Shown here in pieces: positions 18,301 to 22,745 of a stretch of 22,745 nucleotides of DNA. The notes beneath the pieces are model-generated. The model was not told the origin of the DNA. It saw only the letters and a list, made by a program, of their open reading frames with translations, and ran no database searches. This stretch comes from a virus. The position numbers were made by a program, and so were the translations under genes. Position 1 is the stretch's first letter. Every line of letters begins with the position of its first letter. The stretch covers positions 1 to 22,745 of the IMG/VR virus record IMGVR_UViG_3300027844_001934; one strand, given 5' to 3'.

Positions 18301-21300
18301 TAATACCTTATAATTTAACAACTAGACCAATAAACATTGTGATTGTCGATAGCAATTATAATGTAATTTATCCAGAATCAATTCAATTTATAGACTCTGA
18401 TACTGCTAAAGTAGTCTTTACTTCTGCACAAGCAGGATGGGCCACATTGACTTATGGTGAAGGATCTTCTGGAACATCTGGTTCTTCTGGAACTTCTGGT
18501 TCTGCTGGATCTGCAGGAACTGCTGGAACTGCGGGATCATCTGGACAAGATGGAAACTTTGGTGGTGCTTCTTTTCAATTCATTTTTGAAGACACAACAT
18601 TCTCAGGAGCAGGAAGTGATCCTGGTACTGGTAAAATTGAAGTAGGTATTGATACTGGATCTGCTCCTACTGATTGGTCTACAGTCAATAGACTTTCTGT
18701 AAGTGAAACAGATACAAATGGTTCATCGGTTGAAAGTTTTCTAGATCAAGTTGATACATCATCTTCTGCAATTAAGGGTCATATAAAATTATCAAAAACT
18801 TTTGATCCATCTGAATATGTAATGTTCACAATTAATGATCTTACTAATAATTCGGGTTATCAAATTATAGAAGTTGATAAAGTTGGAGGAGTAACTTCAT
18901 TATTTCCTGATGGTGGTACTGTACTTTTTTCTGTTGCAAGAACTGGTGATGTTGGTACATCTGGAACTTCTGGCTCTGCTGGTTCTGCAGGAAGCGCAGG
19001 AAGTGCAGGGAGTGCTGGATCTGCAGGAAGTGCTGGATCTTCTGGAACTTCTGGGACATCAGGAACCGCTGGCTCTGCAGGAAGCGCAGGAAGCGCAGGA
19101 AGTGCTGGTTCTTCTGGACAAGATGGTGGTTCTTATATTCATACACAATCTACACCTGCACTTGTTTGGCATATTCCTTATAATCTTAATACACGACCTG
19201 TAAATATTGAAGTTGTAAATACTAATTATGATGTAATTTTTCCAGAATCAACTCGGTACATAGATTCAAATACTGTAAGAATAGTATTTCCTTCTGCAGT
19301 AGCAGGATGGGCGGCAGTAACTTTTGGTGAAGGAAGTTCTGGAACTGCTGGATCTGCTGGATCTTCTGGATTAACATATGCTTCTTCTGGTTCTGCTGGA
19401 AGCGCAGGGAGTGCTGGCTCTTCAGGAACTTCTGGAACCGCAGGAACTGCTGGCTCTGCTGGATCTGCTGGATCTTCTGGATTAACATATGCTTCTTCTG
19501 GCTCTGCTGGATCTGCAGGAAGTGCTGGCTCTGCTGGTTCTGCAGGAAGCGCAGGAAGTGCTGGAAGTGCAGGTTCTGCTGGATCTGCTGGATCTTCTGG
19601 TTATGCTGGAACATCTGGATCATCTGGATCTGCTGGATCTGCAGGAAGTGCTGGAAGCGCAGGAAGCGCAGGAAGCGCAGGAAGTGCTGGTTCTTCTGGA
19701 CAAGATGGTGGTTCTTATATTCATACTCAATCTGTAGCTTCACTTGTTTGGCATATTCCTTATAATCTTAATACACGACCTGTAAATATTGAAGTTGTAA
19801 ATACTAATTATGATGTAATTTTTCCAGAATCAACTCAATATATAGATTCAAATACTGCAAGAATAGTATTTCCTATTGCAGTAGCAGGATGGGCGGCAGT
19901 AACTTTTGGTGAAGGAAGTTCTGGAACTGCTGGATCTGCTGGATCTTCTGGATTAACATATGCTTCTTCTGGCTCTGCTGGATCTGCAGGAAGTGCTGGA
20001 TCTTCTGGAACTTCTGGGACATCAGGAACCGCTGGCTCTGCTGGATCTGCTGGATCTTCTGGATTAACATATGCTTCATCTGGTTCGACTGGCTCTGCTG
20101 GCTCTGCTGGATCTGCAGGATCTGCAGGAAGTGCTGGCTCTGCAGGAACTTCTGGGTCATCTGGCTCTGCAGGAAGTGCTGGTTCTGCTGGAAGCGCAGG
20201 CTCTGCAGGAAGCGCAGGAAGTGCTGGAAGTGCGGGTTCTGCTGGATCTGCTGGATCTTCTGGTAATGCTGGAACATCTGGATCATCTGGAGCAGATGGA
20301 CTGGCTGGTGGGAATCATATTCATATTCAATCTGTAGCATCACTCGTTTGGTTTATACAGCATGATTTCACAACACGACCATTAAATGTTGAAGTTTGTG
20401 ATACTAATTATAATGTAATTTTTCCAGAATCAACTCAGTATATAGATTCAAATACTGTAAAAATAATCTTTCCTATTGCTCAAGCAGGATATGCCTCAAT
20501 AACTATGGGAGAAGGATCTTCTGGAACTTCTGGTTCTGCTGGATCTTCTGGAATAACATATGCTTCTTCTGGCTCTGCTGGCTCTGCAGGAACTTCTGGA
20601 TTTACAGCTCCTCAGCCGCAAGCCGCCGCTGGACATCTTCAATTTTATTATGATGCGACCACACTTGGAGGACATGCAAATTTACTTATAGACAACGTAA
20701 CTACGCCAACTCAATTGGCCGCTAATATGCCCATCTATTCTTCAAGTGGAGTTACTGGAGTAGCGGCTTTCAAAGTACACGGAACTACTGGACTTGATGG
20801 AGCAACAGTAACTTCTTCTACTGTTAATGTAGGAGGAACTTTAACTACACAAGCTATTATTCCTGTTGCAAATAATACACATGATATTGGTACATCACAA
20901 ATGGTGTATAATGACATGTATGCAGTTACGTTTAATGGAAGAGCAACATCAGCAAACTGGTCTGACTTGGCCGAGAGATATGAATCTGATGAAATCTATG
21001 ATCCAGGAACTGTTTTAGCAATTGGAGGAACAAAAGAAGTTACTTTGTATCAAACTGAAATGCCTTATGCTGGTGTTGTTTCAGATAAACCCGGATTGAG
21101 AATGAATGATGGTATAAAACAAAGAGAAAATGAATTTATGATTTTTATTTGTTTGAAAGGAAGAATATTAGTTAAGATCGAGGGAGGATGTAACAAAGGA
21201 GATTTTATTATAGCTCATAATGATGGAACTGGAAAAGTTATAACTAAATACGAATATACGCCTCATAAACATGATTTAATTGGAATAGCATTATCTAATA

Positions 21301-21332
21301 GTAATGCGGGATTTGTTGAAGTAAAGGTATAA
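15309..21332 (+). CDS. Giant collagen-like modular fibre protein, 2007 aa
   Basis: Paralogue of the 1562-aa protein. It has only a ~19-residue non-repetitive start ([19 protein letters not shown]) and then enters Gly-Ser-Ala/Thr triplets, so it lacks the charged collagen and coiled-coil anchor of the first fibre. Seven 70-residue beta modules lie at 16056-16265, 16434-16643, 17487-17696, 18255-18464, 19125-19334, 19707-19916 and 20307-20516; the first six read I-P-Y-N-L where fibre 1 reads I-N/T-H-N-L. Two ~130-residue modules lie at 16848-17240 and 18558-18950. The C-terminal ~240 residues are non-repetitive ([20 protein letters not shown] ... [20 protein letters not shown] ... [10 protein letters not shown]). 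This resembles C-terminal domains of marine phage fibres and, loosely, the intramolecular-chaperone autoprocessing (peptidase G2) family. It is probably the distal, receptor-facing fibre. No frameshift is visible. Confidence 0.85.
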   Translation: MALFLKGESPEFSIKKYTTSGSAGSAGSAGSAGSAGSAGSAGSAGSAGSSGSAGTSGSAGTAGTSGSAGSAGSAGSAGTSGTSGTSGSAGSAGSAGSAGSAGTSGTSGTSGTSGSAGSAGSAGSAGSAGSAGTSGTAGSAGSAGSAGSAGSAGSAGTSGTSGTSGTSGSAGSAGSAGSAGSAGSAGSAGSAGSSGTSGTSGSAGSAGSAGSAGSAGSAGSAGSSGLTYASSGSAGSAGSAGSAGSSGRDGGSYIHIQSTPALVWLIPYNLGTRPINIVIVDNNYNVITPESIQFIDSNNAKVVFTSVRAGFATLTFGEASSGTSGSAGTSGSSASAGTSGSSGSTGSTGSAGSAGSAGSTGSAGSAGSAGSSGRDGGTYLHTQSVANSVWQIPYNLNTRPINLEVVDEYFNVIYPESTQYTDSNNVRIIFPSARTGYAAVTMGEGSSGTSGSSGLTYASSGSAGSAGSAGSAGSSGSAGSAGSAGSAGSAGSAGTSGTSGTAGTAGTSGQDGGFGGASFEYDFESTTFTGAASDPGTGILEVGIDTGSAPTDFSTVDRISMSEADVNGTSTESFLVQLQTASSAIKGHVRLAEFQNMGAYVMFTITDVDNDSGFQELTVSKVGGQDTLFSDNANILVTFARTGDAGTSGTSGSSGSAGSAGSAGSAGSAGSAGSAGSAGSSGSAGTSGTSATAGSAGSAGSAGSAGSAGSAGSAGSAGTAGSSGQDGGSYIHTQSVASLVWHIPYNLNTRPVNIEIVDEYYNVIMPESIQFIDSNNVKIIFDSAVKGWAAVTFGEGSSGTSGSSGLTYASSGSSGTSGSSGSAGSAGSAGSAGSAGSAGSAGSAGSAGTSGTAGSSGSAGTGGTAGTSGSAGSAGSAGSAGSAGSSGTSGTSGSSGSAGTAGTAGSAGSAGSAGSAGSAGTSGSAGSAGTAGTAGSAGSAGSAGSAGSSGTSGTSGSAGSAGSAGSAGSAGSAGSAGSSGRDGGSYIHTQSTPALVWLIPYNLTTRPINIVIVDSNYNVIYPESIQFIDSDTAKVVFTSAQAGWATLTYGEGSSGTSGSSGTSGSAGSAGTAGTAGSSGQDGNFGGASFQFIFEDTTFSGAGSDPGTGKIEVGIDTGSAPTDWSTVNRLSVSETDTNGSSVESFLDQVDTSSSAIKGHIKLSKTFDPSEYVMFTINDLTNNSGYQIIEVDKVGGVTSLFPDGGTVLFSVARTGDVGTSGTSGSAGSAGSAGSAGSAGSAGSAGSSGTSGTSGTAGSAGSAGSAGSAGSSGQDGGSYIHTQSTPALVWHIPYNLNTRPVNIEVVNTNYDVIFPESTRYIDSNTVRIVFPSAVAGWAAVTFGEGSSGTAGSAGSSGLTYASSGSAGSAGSAGSSGTSGTAGTAGSAGSAGSSGLTYASSGSAGSAGSAGSAGSAGSAGSAGSAGSAGSAGSSGYAGTSGSSGSAGSAGSAGSAGSAGSAGSAGSSGQDGGSYIHTQSVASLVWHIPYNLNTRPVNIEVVNTNYDVIFPESTQYIDSNTARIVFPIAVAGWAAVTFGEGSSGTAGSAGSSGLTYASSGSAGSAGSAGSSGTSGTSGTAGSAGSAGSSGLTYASSGSTGSAGSAGSAGSAGSAGSAGTSGSSGSAGSAGSAGSAGSAGSAGSAGSAGSAGSAGSSGNAGTSGSSGADGLAGGNHIHIQSVASLVWFIQHDFTTRPLNVEVCDTNYNVIFPESTQYIDSNTVKIIFPIAQAGYASITMGEGSSGTSGSAGSSGITYASSGSAGSAGTSGFTAPQPQAAAGHLQFYYDATTLGGHANLLIDNVTTPTQLAANMPIYSSSGVTGVAAFKVHGTTGLDGATVTSSTVNVGGTLTTQAIIPVANNTHDIGTSQMVYNDMYAVTFNGRATSANWSDLAERYESDEIYDPGTVLAIGGTKEVTLYQTEMPYAGVVSDKPGLRMNDGIKQRENEFMIFICLKGRILVKIEGGCNKGDFIIAHNDGTGKVITKYEYTPHKHDLIGIALSNSNAGFVEVKV
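15363..16055 (+). repeat. Long Gly-Ser-Ala/Thr triplet tract at N-terminus of second fibre
   Basis: About 230 residues of Gly-X-Y triplets, the longest uninterrupted arm in the window. The sub-pattern of several GSA triplets followed by two to four GTS triplets recurs about every 35-45 residues. A single LTYASSG motif breaks the phase near 15984. Synonymous changes are dense, so few long exact DNA repeats occur. Confidence 0.9.
19125..20080 (+). repeat. Tandem duplication of fibre segment, period about 582 bp
   Basis: The module and following linker at 19125-19500 recur at 19707-20080. The 70-residue modules differ at only a few residues (Thr-Pro-Ala versus Val-Ala-Ser near the start, Arg versus Gln before Y-I-D-S, Ser versus Ile in F-P-x-A). 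The DNA between them is nearly identical through [20 protein letters not shown]. This suggests recent unequal recombination inside the gene. Confidence 0.8.
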
Positions 21333-21333
21333 T

Positions 21334-21873
21334 ATGGGATCACCGTGTCCAGCTAATTTAACAGGATTAACAGTAGTAGTAGGAACAGTAGTAGATGATG
21401 CTGAATTTACTACTGTACGAGATTCTATTAATGCTGAATTTACTCGTAGAGGATTATCAACATCTTCATGGATAGGTTATGTTGATCCTATTGATGCTGA
21501 TGTTTATAATGAAATGCGAAATGAGCTTAATACAAAATTGGGAGGAGTAACTCCTCCTTCTCCTGCACCTTCACTAGGAGGTACAGTTGCGGTTGGTGAA
21601 GTGATCACGGCTTCTGGACATTCTCCTGCATCTATGAATGACTTGATTGAACATTTGGATGAATGGAAAGTTGCTTGTATTTGTGATTGTAACTATTGTA
21701 CCTGTGACTGTAACTATTGTACCTGTGACTGTAACTATTGTACCTGTGATTGTAACTATTGTACCTGTGACTGTAACTATTGTACCTGTGATTGTAACTA
21801 TTGCACTTGTAATTGTAATCATTGTCCGTGTAATTGTAATTATTGTACTTGTAATTGTGCATGGAGCAAATGA
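21334..21873 (+). CDS. Cysteine-array protein (C-x-C-N-Y-C-T heptads), 179 aa
   Basis: 179 residues in two parts. Residues 1-113 contain two related short segments (VVVGTVVDDAEFTTVRDSIN and VAVGEVITASGHSPASMNDL), similar to the G-x-x-I-x-A-x-x-x-N-x-L motif of many phage structural proteins. A Pro-rich linker (VTPPSPAPS) separates them. Residues 115-175 are a tandem seven-residue array: six CDCNYCT units, then CNCNHCP, CNCNYCT and CNC, ending AWSK. The array holds 27 cysteines in 61 residues. This could bind metal ions as a metallothionein-like or stacked-turn structure, or form a disulphide ladder. It starts 2 nt after the second fibre stop and is probably co-expressed, suggesting a virion or fibre-tip role. 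No function is known to me. The ORF is intact and the start follows directly on the fibre gene. Confidence 0.85.
   Translation: MGSPCPANLTGLTVVVGTVVDDAEFTTVRDSINAEFTRRGLSTSSWIGYVDPIDADVYNEMRNELNTKLGGVTPPSPAPSLGGTVAVGEVITASGHSPASMNDLIEHLDEWKVACICDCNYCTCDCNYCTCDCNYCTCDCNYCTCDCNYCTCDCNYCTCNCNHCPCNCNYCTCNCAWSK
21682..21858 (+). repeat. 21-bp tandem repeat coding the cysteine heptads
   Basis: Eight full 21-bp units (21682-21849) and a 9-bp partial unit. Units 1-5 are the same apart from GAT/GAC alternation in the Asp codon. Units 6-8 diverge, first synonymously and then with Asp to Asn, Tyr to His and Thr to Pro changes. All Cys codons in the units are TGT except one TGC in unit 6. Confidence 0.95.
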
Positions 21874-21876
21874 ATT

Positions 21877-22641
21877 ATGCCTATTTTAATTAAAGCCAGT
21901 GAAGATGTTATTATAATAGATGATGAATTAAAAGAAATTAATGTAGAAGAATTAAATGATTTTTTATATGAACATTTAAAATCAAGTAAAATATGTACTA
22001 TTTATGAATTATATCCAGAGACTAATTTAGTAACATATGTCTATTGTATTCGTCCTCAAAATATAAATTATGAAGATTTTTATGAAGCATTTAACAATTA
22101 TTTTATAAAATGTCAAATAAGTTATTCGTATCAAACCAGTATTCCTGTTGCATTATATTCAGTTTTAAAAGAAAATGGGCATTTAAGTAAAAATGAACTT
22201 TATAAAATGATTGAACATTCAGACGAATATGTAGAATATGGTATTGAGCCTCTTGTAAAGTCATTAATCGAATTTCCTGGAATTGAAATTATAGAATCGT
22301 GTCATGGTCATTATAATAAGAATAGCCCTGTAGTAGATAATGATTGGGTGTGTTATGCTTTTGTAGTATTTGGAGCATCAGATTTTGAGAATTTAAATAT
22401 ATTTTCTTTGGCATTACAAAAACAAATCACTCGTATGTTTCAATATTTCCAGCTTGATGATGTGCAAGTTTGGTCTGTAAAAGATTGGTATAAGAGAAAT
22501 GGATTATTAACGAATTTTAGTTATAATAAGGATAAGGGAACTGTTTTTGAAATAGCTTTTAGATATGAAGTAGCAGAGCAGAGTAAAATATTTCAAATGA
22601 TAGAATATTTAGGACAGCAATTACATTATGAAAAATTATAA
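21877..22641 (+). CDS. Unrecognised 254-aa protein with ESCHGHY motif
   Basis: 254-residue acidic, Tyr-rich soluble protein, not confidently assigned. The first ~95 residues look like an alpha/beta domain (MPILIKASEDVIIIDDELKE ... YELYPETNLVTYVYCIRP). The middle contains EYGIEPLVKSLIEFPGIEII followed by ESCHGHY at about residues 147-153. That hydrophobic helix plus P-G-I-x-x-x-x-S-C-x-G-H motif resembles small phage and bacterial proteins of unknown function with LPGI...SCxGHG signatures; here it is embedded in a larger protein. Cys and His could bind metal. The C-terminal ~100 residues alternate strands and helices. It starts 3 nt after the cysteine-array gene, so it may be co-transcribed, and overlaps the next start by 14 nt. 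It could be metabolic or regulatory rather than structural. Confidence 0.7.
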   Translation: MPILIKASEDVIIIDDELKEINVEELNDFLYEHLKSSKICTIYELYPETNLVTYVYCIRPQNINYEDFYEAFNNYFIKCQISYSYQTSIPVALYSVLKENGHLSKNELYKMIEHSDEYVEYGIEPLVKSLIEFPGIEIIESCHGHYNKNSPVVDNDWVCYAFVVFGASDFENLNIFSLALQKQITRMFQYFQLDDVQVWSVKDWYKRNGLLTNFSYNKDKGTVFEIAFRYEVAEQSKIFQMIEYLGQQLHYEKL

Positions 22642-22745
22642 AGAATTCCCAGAATATGTTAGAAAGTTGCCATGGAAATTTGATGTTGAACGTTTGCAGA
22701 AAGAACTTCAGCCCATTAAACCTTTAATGGTATTATGGGATTATG
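22628..22745 (+). CDS. Partial gene, N-terminal 39 codons only
   Basis: An ATG at 22628 opens a frame that stays open to the window end. It encodes MKNYKEFPEYVRKLPWKFDV, then ERLQKELQPI and KPLMVLWDY. It overlaps the 3' end of the 254-aa gene by 14 nt in another frame, typical of the coupled genes in this window. The aromatic, basic start and amphipathic helix suggest a soluble protein, but 39 residues are too few to name it. Confidence 0.55.
   Translation, partial: MKNYKEFPEYVRKLPWKFDVERLQKELQPIKPLMVLWDY

Noticed and set aside
21682-21858. CRISPR-like array
   Set aside because: The 21-bp units are contiguous with no spacers and stay in frame with the coding sequence.
21632-21862. Minus-strand Tyr/Asn/Ser repeat frames opposite the cysteine array
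   Set aside because: They only mirror the 21-bp repeat. The + strand frame has a good context, a non-repetitive domain and conserved cysteine spacing.
22628-22745. Prolyl or aspartyl hydroxylase modifying the collagen-like fibres
   Set aside because: Only 39 residues are visible with no iron or oxoglutarate motif, and the fibre triplets contain almost no Pro.

Overview
The window looks like part of the late structural region of a low-GC, T4-like contractile-tailed phage (Caudoviricetes, myovirus). Recognisable homologues of T4 genes 15, 16, 17, 18, 19 and 20 lie in T4 order on the + strand. The strong A+T bias, T4-type late promoter octamers (TATAAATA), and collagen-like fibre proteins resembling those of marine T4-like phages suggest a marine phage of an AT-rich host. 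The host itself is an inference and cannot be read from this sequence.

Layout. Positions 15-365 carry a small minus-strand gene, probably virion-related. Positions 413-5046 are a tightly packed + strand operon: tail sheath stabiliser (gp15), small terminase (gp16), a 74-aa protein, an unrecognised 473-aa protein, and large terminase (gp17). A minus-strand HNH endonuclease gene (5027-5449) overlaps the 3' end of gene 17 and separates the DNA packaging genes from the tail and portal genes: sheath gp18 (5551-7878), tube gp19 (7891-8484) and portal gp20 (8590-10272). A hairpin of about 18 bp with an overlapping promoter-like octamer lies just before the portal gene.

T4 and many relatives continue after the portal gene with head assembly genes. 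Here an 11-kb adhesion or fibre cassette follows (10299-21873). It holds a 1562-aa and a 2007-aa collagen-like protein made of Gly-Ser-Ala/Thr triplets, punctuated by 12 copies of a 70-residue beta module and 4 copies of a ~130-residue module. A 106-aa protein sits between them. The cassette ends with a 179-aa protein whose C-terminus is a tandem seven-residue cysteine array (C-x-C-N-Y-C-T). An unrecognised 254-aa gene and the start of a further gene close the window.

Together the genes encode packaging of DNA (16, 17, portal 20), the contractile tail (15, 18, 19), and what is probably a very long, flexible, modular host-recognition fibre. The most unusual elements are the cysteine array, the Ser/Ala-rich Gly-X-Y arms with GxHxH motifs, and the two minus-strand genes that share a late promoter octamer exactly 5 nt upstream of ATG.
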